Source of the DNA: a virus
Direction: 5' to 3' (one strand)
Length of the DNA stretch: 63,207 nucleotides
Virus record (IMG/VR): IMGVR_UViG_3300035670_000203
Span: 1 to 63,207 of that record
The notes under the pieces were generated by a model. It did no database searches and was not told where the DNA came from. It saw only the letters and a list, made by a program, of their open reading frames with translations. Shown here one piece after another: positions 21,013 to 29,900 of this stretch (within the stretch, counting starts at the first letter, position 1; every line of letters begins with the position of its first letter). The position numbers and the translations under genes are program-made.

Positions 21013-21655
21013 AGTCTTCCTCTCTATAAAAATATTTGTAAGGTTCATAATCTTCTGGTTGATATAAGGATTTCATTTTTCCATTTCCAGTACCAATCCA
21101 GAATTCACGATCTAATCTAAAATTACTTTCTAAAAAAGTATTATCTAATTGATTTATATAAGAAGCATTTGCCCACCAAAAATTCCCAACAAAATGTTTT
21201 GTTCCTACCTTTTCCCAAGTTTGAGTTCCATCACTCCAGGTTGTTGGCCCAAGAATCTTAAGATTACTACCAACAGCATCATAATCATTTAGGTATTCCA
21301 CACATTCTTTCCACCGATCAATTACAAAATATTCCATCATCAATCTCCAAGATTCTCCATTCATACTTTGATGAGTCAATCCTTTCATGTGAAAATAAAG
21401 AACCTTGTAATCTAGATTTTCTTTACAAAAATCTCTTAATGAAATTAAAGTTTCTGTTTCTTCTTTCCAATCTTGATTTCTTTTTATGATTGCATTTCTT
21501 GGAACATTGAATAAGTCTTTATCTCCATTTACTCCTAAATGAATATGAGATGCTTGTCTGATTAAACCAGAAGTATATAATCTATGAATTTGTGCTTGAT
21601 ATAAAAAGGCACTTATGCCTAGTTGCGAAACGTGATAAAAAATTGCTAATTTCAT
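21002..21655 (-). CDS. Glycan-cluster protein, putative glycosyltransferase
   Basis: 217 residues. YFHMKGLTH, SWRLMMEYFVIDRW, DAVGSNL and HFVGNFWWANASYI are motifs I recognise from bacterial and phage proteins in polysaccharide clusters (the HxKG...WR...GNFWWA type). It probably acts in surface glycan assembly. Catalytic residues cannot be named. Coupled to its neighbours by small overlaps. Confidence 0.65.
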   Translation of the reverse strand: MKLAIFYHVSQLGISAFLYQAQIHRLYTSGLIRQASHIHLGVNGDKDLFNVPRNAIIKRNQDWKEETETLISLRDFCKENLDYKVLYFHMKGLTHQSMNGESWRLMMEYFVIDRWKECVEYLNDYDAVGSNLKILGPTTWSDGTQTWEKVGTKHFVGNFWWANASYINQLDNTFLESNFRLDREFWIGTGNGKMKSLYQPEDYEPYKYFYREEDYVS

Positions 21656-22440
21656 GTATTATACACTCCACCATTTTCTCCTCGCATTCCTTTAATCATT
21701 GTAAGACCAAGATTGGGAATGCTGATAATATTTTTTTTATTAATAAATCTATAAAGAGAATGTTCTACGTCAGTTCCAGCAGTATATTGAATCATTCTTT
21801 CCATATACTTAAATGCCTTTTCAAGTGCCTCTACGATCTCATTGAATAACATTCGATCAAAAGACCACAATCCAGTAACCATTGTTCCTTTTGCACCATA
21901 AAGATATGCATATACATTTGCTAGTTCTATCTCATCATAATTTTCAGATTCTTCTGGAAGATATTCATACTTTTTAAGAACATATCTTCCTTCTAAAAAC
22001 TTACTTTCATAATCTTGAATATTAAAATCATCATTTAGTAAATATCTTCCAGTCATTTTAAAGACTCTTTGACTATCACTGAATAGATTATGCTGCTTAA
22101 TTGTATACAGAGCATTTAACAATCCTCTGGTTTCCAACAATGATTTTCCGTATGTAATTAACTCTGGTCTTTTTTCAAGATTTTGGTATATCTGCTGAAG
22201 AACAGGTTCATTATAAAACTCTAGAAATAAATCACACTTTTCTCTTAAAACTTCTTTGTATTTCTCATCTATTGGATGATAAGAACATTCAAACAAAACA
22301 ACGTAAGATTTTGGAACTTTTTCACGAATACATTTAATAGTTTCTAATGTTTGATTAAATCTTTGTTCTTCACCATGAGCACTAAAATTTTCTTCTTGAA
22401 AATGCTTAAGTGCTGATCCAACTAAAAATAAAAATTTCAT
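21652..22440 (-). CDS. Unrecognised protein of the glycan cluster
   Basis: 262 residues from MKFLFLVGSALKHF, whose ATG overlaps the upstream TGA. The N-terminal strand-loop pattern (LVG...) and later KMTGRYLLNDDFNI and LWSFDRMLF fit a nucleotide-sugar-using enzyme; I compare it with WavE-like lipopolysaccharide synthesis proteins, but only loosely. Coupled to adjacent glycosyltransferases. Confidence 0.6.
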   Translation of the reverse strand: MKFLFLVGSALKHFQEENFSAHGEEQRFNQTLETIKCIREKVPKSYVVLFECSYHPIDEKYKEVLREKCDLFLEFYNEPVLQQIYQNLEKRPELITYGKSLLETRGLLNALYTIKQHNLFSDSQRVFKMTGRYLLNDDFNIQDYESKFLEGRYVLKKYEYLPEESENYDEIELANVYAYLYGAKGTMVTGLWSFDRMLFNEIVEALEKAFKYMERMIQYTAGTDVEHSLYRFINKKNIISIPNLGLTMIKGMRGENGGVYNT

Positions 22441-23159
22441 AGTAGTCCCCTCTTCCATGCCCATAGTTGATCCTCTATTTGATTCTCTTCTTTATATGAA
22501 CCTTTTTCAATCTTATCAGTCCACATTTCCAAAAGTCTAATCTTATCATCATCACTGACACAGAATTCATGATTAAACCAATAGTTCATTTTTCCATCTT
22601 GCGGAATTAACTTATAAAAACTTTCAACTTTTAATCCATACTTTGCAATATTACGACTTACAATATAATCATCAAGAATATGTTGAGATTCATATCCAAA
22701 GTTTTTTTCTAGATCCATTGGATTTATTTGATCTATGAATTGCTCTGGATCCTTATGTGGTTTCCATGCGTGTCTAGTCCAATCACTGAAAATACAAACC
22801 CATGTCGTAGCACCGATATTTCTACCATCTCTTCTTACATAATTGTTATGCATAAACCGAAATGGATAGTAATCGTGACGATTAAAGATTACATATTCTT
22901 TCGGAAAAAGTTCTGTAAGATCAGGGCAATTTGGATGAACTAAAGCATCAGCATCTAAAAATATTGTCCAATCATAATTTGCTCCAATTTCATACAATTG
23001 AAACTTTTCCATATTACACGAAAGATGCGGGAACTTTCTTTCGTTGATAATAACAAAATCAGCACCAATCTTTTCAGCATACTTCCTCATATAAGGATAT
23101 GTAAACTTAGTGATTTCTTTGTTATAATTAATGTCCAGTGTAACGAGTGCTTTCTTCAT
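22437..23159 (-). CDS. Glycosyltransferase, GT8-like
   Basis: 240 residues. MKKALVTLDINYNKEITKFTY, then KIGADFVII and DWTIFLDADALVHPNCPDL give the GT-A layout with a DxD metal site. NIGATTWVCIFSDW and NYWFNHEFC are consistent with the acceptor half. Overlaps the oxygenase upstream by 32 bases. Transferred sugar unknown. Confidence 0.75.
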   Translation of the reverse strand: MKKALVTLDINYNKEITKFTYPYMRKYAEKIGADFVIINERKFPHLSCNMEKFQLYEIGANYDWTIFLDADALVHPNCPDLTELFPKEYVIFNRHDYYPFRFMHNNYVRRDGRNIGATTWVCIFSDWTRHAWKPHKDPEQFIDQINPMDLEKNFGYESQHILDDYIVSRNIAKYGLKVESFYKLIPQDGKMNYWFNHEFCVSDDDKIRLLEMWTDKIEKGSYKEENQIEDQLWAWKRGLL

Positions 23160-23625
23160 AATCTGTGTTAAAACTAATAACGATTCTTTGTTCTTGTTCT
23201 TCTTCCGTATAATGAATTAAATCACTTGAAAAAATAACTAGCAGTCCAGAGTAAGGTTTGATCCTTCTATCTATATCAGGAAATATTAGGGGAACTGAAT
23301 TATCTCCCACAGAAACATAAAATGCTCCACTTAAAATACTTTGCTCATTCTCATTACTATGATTATGTGCTTTTAATTTATTTCCTGGTTCAACAACATT
23401 AAACCAACTGTTGATAAATTTAAGGTTTTTATCGTAGCACAGATTGATATGTTGTTTTATAATTTTATTCAATCCTTGCAATTCTGGATACATTAAGACT
23501 GGCATTCCAAAATTAAAAGTTGATTTACCTTTTGTAATTAATCCGTGCTCGTTTCCTTGAATTGCAAGTAAAGTCTTTTGAATTGATTTGAGGTTCAAAA
23601 ATGATAAATTATATTCCTCTACCAT
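23128..23625 (-). CDS. 2OG-Fe(II) oxygenase, putative
   Basis: 165 residues. KAHNHSNENEQSILSGAFYV carries the first His set of the 2OG-FeII_Oxy_5 group; LIHYTEEEQEQRIVISFN carries the distal His and the Arg for 2-oxoglutarate. This is the second oxygenase of the cluster. Overlaps by 17 bases with the TPR glycosyltransferase upstream. The substrate may be a side chain that is then glycosylated; this is inference. Confidence 0.75.
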   Translation of the reverse strand: MVEEYNLSFLNLKSIQKTLLAIQGNEHGLITKGKSTFNFGMPVLMYPELQGLNKIIKQHINLCYDKNLKFINSWFNVVEPGNKLKAHNHSNENEQSILSGAFYVSVGDNSVPLIFPDIDRRIKPYSGLLVIFSSDLIHYTEEEQEQRIVISFNTDYEESTRYTGH

Positions 23626-24949
23626 TTAAAAACTCCTTGAGTTGTTTTAAAGGTTCTTCCCAGGTTCTTGGTTTCTTTTGCTTGAACAAATGAACATTAT
23701 CTCCATACCACCAAGATTTTCCTGTTGAACTTGTCCATACATAATATTCCATAATCGGAACAAATACACAGACTTCTTTTCCTTGTGATGCTGCGATGTG
23801 AGCAATAGAAGTGCAAGAAGTAATGACTAGATCCATTTGAGATACAATTGAAAATGTATCAGTAAAATCACGACCAGGAATGTTAAAAGTTTTTACATCA
23901 TAACCTTCTGGTGGTAATTGGTCTGGAAGTTGAAGTGAATATAAAGATGCTGAAGTTTCAGAAAGAATATCAAAAAGTGGTTCTGGTTGAATCGAACGGA
24001 AATGTGCCTGCTCAAATCCAGAACCAGAGTTCCAAAATACACCAATCTTATATTTCTGGTCTTCTTGAATATATGAGTATTCAGATTCTTTTTCAGGGAG
24101 TGGGTTTAGATAGGGTGTTTGACCTAGATCTTCTACTTTTAGATTGAGATAATAAGGAAGTGCAAGAGCATAAACCCAGCAAGGATCTCCTGAAAATTCT
24201 GGATTATCCCAAACAAGTTCAGTTTCAAATCCATTATATCTAAAAATCTTTTGAATATCCTTTCGGGTTGTTGTCCAAATTGGATTCATTCCGAGGTCTT
24301 TTAGATGCTTCATAAAACGGACGTGAATTATTTCATCCCCCGCACCACATTGACTGTCTATGATAATACTTCTTTCTTTTTGTGGTGTTCCATCCCATTT
24401 TTCAAATGGTGGAAGTTTTCTATTTTTATATGCTTCTACTTCTCCTGCTTTGAGAAAATGTTGAAGTCCTGTATGAATATCATCTTTTCTGAAATAATGC
24501 CCAGAAAGATTGTGATATGCCTTACGATCAATTTCAGCAGGTAATGGTTTTTTAATCAGATCAAATAAAAGTTTTTCTGCTTTTTGTTTTTGATTAATTG
24601 CAGAATAAGAAAAAGTTTCTTCTAAAAGAAGTTCAGTATCTTGCGGATTTTTTGATTTAATTTTTGAAATTTGAGTTAATGCTTTTTCTGGATAGTTATT
24701 TTGATTATAAGCATTAATTAAATTTTTTGTTGTGATGTAGTTTTCTTCAGGAGTTCTTGTGAGTTTAAGTGCTTTCTCCCCATAATGCATAGCATTTGAG
24801 AAGTCTTTAATCTCAAAGAAAATCTTTGCCACATCATTATATTGCTCAAAAGTCTCTGCTCTTTTGCCGAATGCTTCTAGAACTTGTGTTGTAAGTTCTT
24901 TTTCTTCAAAAGAATATAGTGTTTTTGTGACCAACTCAAGGGGGTTCAT
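23609..24949 (-). CDS. TPR-glycosyltransferase (GT9/GT41-like)
   Basis: 446 residues. Residues about 25-170 are TPR-like helices (FFEIKDFSNAMHYGEKALKL, AYNQNNYPEKALTQI). From about 185: IDSQCGAGDEIIHVRF, a GT-B domain with KIGVFWNSGSGFEQAHFRS and VITSCTSIAHIAASQGKEVCVF, the pattern of TPR-coupled glycosyltransferases that act on proteins. SWWYGDNVHLF near the end is typical. I infer glycosylation of a phage structural protein, perhaps a fibre. A late-type AATAAATA lies about 25 bases upstream. Confidence 0.8.
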   Translation of the reverse strand: MNPLELVTKTLYSFEEKELTTQVLEAFGKRAETFEQYNDVAKIFFEIKDFSNAMHYGEKALKLTRTPEENYITTKNLINAYNQNNYPEKALTQISKIKSKNPQDTELLLEETFSYSAINQKQKAEKLLFDLIKKPLPAEIDRKAYHNLSGHYFRKDDIHTGLQHFLKAGEVEAYKNRKLPPFEKWDGTPQKERSIIIDSQCGAGDEIIHVRFMKHLKDLGMNPIWTTTRKDIQKIFRYNGFETELVWDNPEFSGDPCWVYALALPYYLNLKVEDLGQTPYLNPLPEKESEYSYIQEDQKYKIGVFWNSGSGFEQAHFRSIQPEPLFDILSETSASLYSLQLPDQLPPEGYDVKTFNIPGRDFTDTFSIVSQMDLVITSCTSIAHIAASQGKEVCVFVPIMEYYVWTSSTGKSWWYGDNVHLFKQKKPRTWEEPLKQLKEFLNGRGI

Positions 24950-24973
24950 AAGAAATATTGAATGTATTTTGAT

Positions 24974-24981
24974 TATTTATT
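24974..24981 (-). promoter_or_regulatory. Late-type promoter box AATAAATA
   Basis: AATAAATA on the minus strand, 25 bases before the ATG of the TPR-glycosyltransferase. It overlaps the stop of the RCC1 gene to its right. Matches the cyanophage late box NATAAATA; implies that the glycan genes are co-expressed with structural genes. Confidence 0.5.
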
Positions 24982-26224
24982 AGAAGTCTACAGACTTTAT
25001 TGCTACTGAGTGTCTATTTCCAGCACTTACTTGCTTCCAATTATTTCCTCCAGCAAATGTTGTTACTGGAGTGGATTTGCTAGGTGTTTCATTATTTCCA
25101 AGAGTTCCAGAAAATCCATTACCCCAAGACCAAAGAGATCCATCAGTTTTGATTGCTAATGTAAATCTATTATCAGCACAACTTACTTGTTTCCAATTAT
25201 TACCTCCAGCAAATGTGGTAACTGGAGTGGATGTATTGGTTGTTGATGCATTTCCAAGTTGTCCATTATTTCCATTACCCCAAACCCAAAGAGTTCCATC
25301 AGTTTTTATTGCTGCCATATGAACTTGCCCACAACTTACTTGTTTCCAGTCAGTTCCCCCAGCAAAGGTGGTAATTGGAGTAGATGAATTACCTGATGTG
25401 GGATCTCCATTTCCAAGTTGTCCATTTGTCTTTAATCCCCAAGTCCAAAGAGTTCCATCTGTTTTGATTGCTGCACCAAATAGACTACCTCCACTAATTT
25501 GTTTCCAATTAGTTCCCCCAGCAAAAGTAGTGACTGGAGTAGATCTATCAGTTATATCGGCATTTCCAAGTTGTCCACTACTGCCTCTACCCCAACTCCA
25601 AAGAGTTCCATCTGTTTTGATTGCATATGTACAATATCCACCACAAGAAACTTGTTTCCAGTCAGTTCCTCCAGCAAATGTGGTGATTGGAGTAGATCTA
25701 TTTCCTACTATAAGTAGATTTGCAAGTCTTCCATTACTACTACTTCCCCATAACCATAATGTTCCATCAGTTTTGATTGCTGCTGTATGCTCAGAATTTA
25801 AAGCAAAGGAACAACTAACTTGTTTCCAATTAGTTCCCCCAGCAAATGTGGTAATTGGAGTGGATATAATAGTAAGAACTGATGATAATGTATTTCCAAG
25901 TTGCCCACTAGCAGCAAGTCCCCAAGTCCAAAGAGTTCCATCAGTTTTAATTGCTGCTATTTGATCATCTCCAGCACTTACTTGTTTCCAATCAGTTCCC
26001 CCAGCAAATGTGGTGACTGGAGTGGATCTGTTTGGAGTTATATCGTTAGTTCCGAGGTTCCCATCAGAAGAAAGTCCCCAAACCCATAATTCTGGTGGAA
26101 TACCAATTTGTTGACCGATTTCAGGATAAACGCTCAGTAAATAATCTTTACGGATTAACTTACTTCCTAAGTCAACTCCATTACTATCTTTAAAATTAGT
26201 AGTAATATTTTGATTAGAACTCAT
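24980..26224 (-). CDS. RCC1-repeat protein, one seven-bladed propeller
   Basis: 414 residues. About 45 N-terminal residues (MSSNQNITTNFKDSNGVDLG...) precede seven LWxWG repeats (VWGLSSDG, TWGLAASG, LWGSSSNG, SWGRGSSG, TWGLKTNG, VWGNGNNG, SWGNGFSG). The chain again starts on WG and ends on the NNWKQVSAGNRHSVAIK strand, closing the ring. Variable residues cluster just after WG and around the NADTT-like turn. No signal peptide. Probable adhesin or fibre tip, by context with fibre genes. Confidence 0.88.
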   Translation of the reverse strand: MSSNQNITTNFKDSNGVDLGSKLIRKDYLLSVYPEIGQQIGIPPELWVWGLSSDGNLGTNDITPNRSTPVTTFAGGTDWKQVSAGDDQIAAIKTDGTLWTWGLAASGQLGNTLSSVLTIISTPITTFAGGTNWKQVSCSFALNSEHTAAIKTDGTLWLWGSSSNGRLANLLIVGNRSTPITTFAGGTDWKQVSCGGYCTYAIKTDGTLWSWGRGSSGQLGNADITDRSTPVTTFAGGTNWKQISGGSLFGAAIKTDGTLWTWGLKTNGQLGNGDPTSGNSSTPITTFAGGTDWKQVSCGQVHMAAIKTDGTLWVWGNGNNGQLGNASTTNTSTPVTTFAGGNNWKQVSCADNRFTLAIKTDGSLWSWGNGFSGTLGNNETPSKSTPVTTFAGGNNWKQVSAGNRHSVAIKSVDF

Positions 26225-26225
26225 T

Positions 26226-26897
26226 TTACTCTTCTATTGGTTGTTCTGATAATTGAGGGTTTTCTCTAATAACGACATTATAAACATCATCAATTGTTGT
26301 ACAAGCATCAATCTCTTGTAATTTTGCTAACTCCCAATCAAATGCTTCTTGAACTTTTATATCAATTTGAGTAAGAACATATTGCAATTCTTCTGAAGTA
26401 ATTTGTAACCAAGTATTATCAAATTTAAAATTATGAGGCCCTGGAGATGCAGAAAGTTTTGCAGATAAAAGAATTCTTTCCTCTCTTGAGGTTGAAATTT
26501 TTACTGCATTTCCATTCAAATTTATAGAAATCTTAGTATTTTCTTTTTCTCTTCTGAGTGGAGAAACTTCTTGTTTACGAAGTTCTTTAACTTCTTCTAA
26601 AGTCTTGTCGGATATTGGATAAGTAAATAAAACCTTAATTGGAATATTATTTTCTTCAATGATTGACCAAGTAAAATTACCAACATTATGGTATCTTGGA
26701 TCATGATTTGGAATAACTTTTTCTATTGGTATAAGATGAGTTTGGTCATCACTAAAATGAATTGGAAGATCAGAGTAACTTTGAGGAGAAATTCTTTCTT
26801 CAATCTCAAGATCTTCCAATTCAGAATTAATCATTCTGACATTGAAACCCATAGGGCCAAGTATTAATGAATTATTGTTGATCAGTGCTATTTCCAT
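26226..26897 (-). CDS. Probable fibre-assembly protein (DUF4376-like)
   Basis: 223 residues. The first 100 residues are strand-rich with NFTWSIIEENNIPIKVLF. The second half (LLSAKLSASPGPHNFKF, then ELQYVLTQIDIKVQEAFDWELAKL) fits the C-terminal domain of phage tail-fibre assembly proteins (DUF4376 type). Its place between two propeller genes supports a role in folding or mounting them. A CATAAATA late box is 15 bases upstream of the ATG. Confidence 0.6.
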   Translation of the reverse strand: MEIALINNNSLILGPMGFNVRMINSELEDLEIEERISPQSYSDLPIHFSDDQTHLIPIEKVIPNHDPRYHNVGNFTWSIIEENNIPIKVLFTYPISDKTLEEVKELRKQEVSPLRREKENTKISINLNGNAVKISTSREERILLSAKLSASPGPHNFKFDNTWLQITSEELQYVLTQIDIKVQEAFDWELAKLQEIDACTTIDDVYNVVIRENPQLSEQPIEE

Positions 26898-26911
26898 TGG
26901 TGTTTTTTATC

Positions 26912-26919
26912 TATTTATG
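26912..26919 (-). promoter_or_regulatory. Late-type promoter box CATAAATA
   Basis: CATAAATA on the minus strand, 15 bases upstream of the DUF4376-like gene and overlapping the end of the large propeller gene. A good match to the cyanophage late box, though the leader would be very short. Confidence 0.5.
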
Positions 26920-29900
26920 AGAGTGGGAGGTCTGGTGAGATTCCTGATTGTATTGCTGCCGCATGTATTCTTCCAAAAAATACCTGTTTCCAGTTATTGC
27001 CCCCTGCAAAGGTAGTTACTGGACTATAAAACCTATTAGAATAATTTTGTTCAAAATTATTTCCAACTTGCCCAAAAGAATTATATCCCCAAGTCCACAA
27101 TGTTCCGTCAGTTTTAACTGCTATTGTATTACCATAACCAGCACCTACTTGCTTCCAATTAGTAGCATTTCCATCGACTTCTTTAGGAGACCAATTTTGA
27201 GGTGTTCCAAGTGCAAGGTCAGTATCATCTTCATTTTGTCCAAAAACATATAATTCATTATTAATTCCATCTCCTCTCAATGCAAAAGAACTTGAATTGT
27301 TAGTAAATACCTGCCTCCAATTAGTTCCTCCAGCAAATGTTGTAACTGGCGTACTTATATTTGGATTAGAAATTGATGCATATAAAGTTTTATTTCCAAG
27401 AAAACCATATCCATTATAACCCCAAGTCCATAATGTTCCATCAGTTTTAATAGATATTAAATTATTTGATTGTGAGCATACTTGCTTCCAATTAGTTCCT
27501 CCAGCAAAGGTGGTGACAGGAGTAGATACATTAGTTAATGATGCATTTCCAAGTTGTCCATAATTTCCACTACCCCAAGTCCATAAGGTTCCATCAGTTT
27601 TGATTGCTGCTGTAATAGAATCTCCAGCACTCACTTGTTTCCAATTAGTTCCTCCAGCAAAAGTAGTGACTGGAGTGGATTTATTGGTCGTATCTGCATT
27701 TCCAAGATGTCCAGAAGATCCAATACCCCAAACCCAAAGAGTTCCATCAGTTTTGATTGCTGCTGTGTGAACAGCTCCATTACTCACATGTTTCCAGTTG
27801 GTTCCTCCAGCAAATGTGGTGACTGGAGTGGATACAACACTATTAACTGTTACGCCATTTCCTAATTGTCCGTTTGTTGTTACTCCCCAAGTCCACAAGG
27901 TTCCATCAGTTTTGACTGCTACACCACAGTTAAATTGTGAACTAACTTGCTTCCAATTAGTTCCTCCAGCAAAAGTGGTTGTTGGAGTGAAAACTGCTTT
28001 TCTTCTACTTGTGAATCCATTTCCAATTTTTCCAGAATATTCATTTCCCCAAACAAAAAGTTCTTTATTGACTCCATTATCTTTTAGTGCCACAGTATGT
28101 TCTCGTCCTGAACTAACTTGTTTCCAATCAGTTCCTCCTGCAAATGTAGTAACTGGAGTAGAACTATTTGCAGTAAGCACGTTTCCAAGTTGCCCTAAAA
28201 GTCCATTACCCCAACCCCACAAAGTTCCATCAGTTTTAACAGCCATAGTATGAGCGTATCCACTACTTACTTGTTTCCAATCAGTTCCTCCAGCAAAAGT
28301 AGTAATTGGTGTAGATCTATTACCTACTATTAATGTATTTCCCAATCTTCCGTTGGATGTTGTTCCCCAAACCCAAAGAGTTCCATCAGTTTTGATTGCT
28401 GCTGTATGTCTGTTTCCGCTACTTACTTGTTTCCAATTAGTTCCTCCAGCAAATGTTGTAACTGGAGTAGATCTAGTACCTGTTATTAATGCATTTCCAA
28501 GTGACCCATAAGACATTCTTCCCCAAACCCAAAGAGTTCCATCAGTTTTGATTGCTGCTGTATGAAAACCTCCAGCACTTACCTGTTTCCAGTCGGTTCC
28601 TCCAGCAAATGTGGTAAGGGGAGTTGAAGTAACTGATAAATTATTTACAGCATTTCCAAGTTGTGAATTAGTGCCCAATCCCCAAGTCCATAAAGTTCCA
28701 TCAGTTTTGATTGCTGCAATATGAAACCTTCCGGAACTTGTTTGTTTCCAGTTGGTTCCTCCGGCAAATGTGGTGATTGGAGTAGATCTATCGGTTGTAT
28801 CTGCATTTCCAAGTAATCCAAAACGTCCATCTCCCCAAGTCCAAAGAGTACCATCAGTTTTGATTGCTGAATTGGTAGCAAAATTATCAAAAGTACTAGT
28901 TATTGAAACAGAAGATGATACTTGTTTCCAGTTAGTTCCTCCAGCGAATGTTGTAATTGGAGTAGAAATAGCACTTGTGGTAGTCAATCCATTTCCAAGT
29001 CTACCATTTTTTCCATTTCCCCAAACCCAAAGAGTTCCATCAGTTTTGATTGCTATAGTATGTTCATTGCTTGCACTTAAAGTGTAAAGATCTTCTGGTT
29101 CTGCAGTTAAAGTATCTGCCCAATTAGTTCCTCCAGCAAAGGTGGTGACTGGAGTAAATGGTATATTAGAAGTAAAAAATCCAAGTTGAGAATTGCTATT
29201 ATTTCCAAATGCCCATAAAGTTCCGTCAGTTTTTATTGCTAAAGTTGATGAAATAGAAGAATGCACTTGTTTCCAATTAGTTCCTCCGGCAAATGTTGTA
29301 ACTGGAGTATAAATTACAGTTGTAGGTGTAGAATTGGTTCCTAGTTTTTCTCCAAACCCCCAAGTCCATAAAGTTCCATCAGTTTTGATTGCTGATCCAC
29401 TAGATATTGTATAAAGATCTTCTGGTTCTGTAGTTAAAGTATCTGCCCAATTAGTTCCTCCAGCAAAGGTGGTGACTGGAGTATATCTTATTCTTAGTGG
29501 ACCATTCCCTAATTGACCATATACAGAATTTCCCCAAGACCACAAAGTACCATTGGTTTTAATTCCTAACATGTGATTTGCACCACATACAACTTGCTTC
29601 CAATCAGTTCCTCCTACAAATGTAGTAACTGGAGTAGATGTAGGTTCACCATTATTATTTCCAAGAGATCCATCTGGATTAAATCCATTAAATCCCCAAG
29701 TCCATAAAGTACCATCTGTTTTAACTGCAGCAGTGTTTCCTCTTCCAGCACTTACTTGTTTCCAATCAGTTCCTCCAGCAAAAGTAGTGATTGGCGTATA
29801 TGCATCTACATCAGTAGTTCCATTTCCAAGTTCTCCTGAAAATGCAGCTCCCCAAGTCCAAAGAGTTCCATCTGTTTTAATTGCAGCGACATGAAAAAAA

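Noticed and set aside
25368-25964. Plus-strand open frame of 198 residues antisense to an RCC1 gene
   Set aside because: It reflects the repeat periodicity of the real gene read in the opposite direction (repeated VIGVD...FPSCP...QRVPSVLIAA). The same shadow occurs at each RCC1 locus. No start signals.
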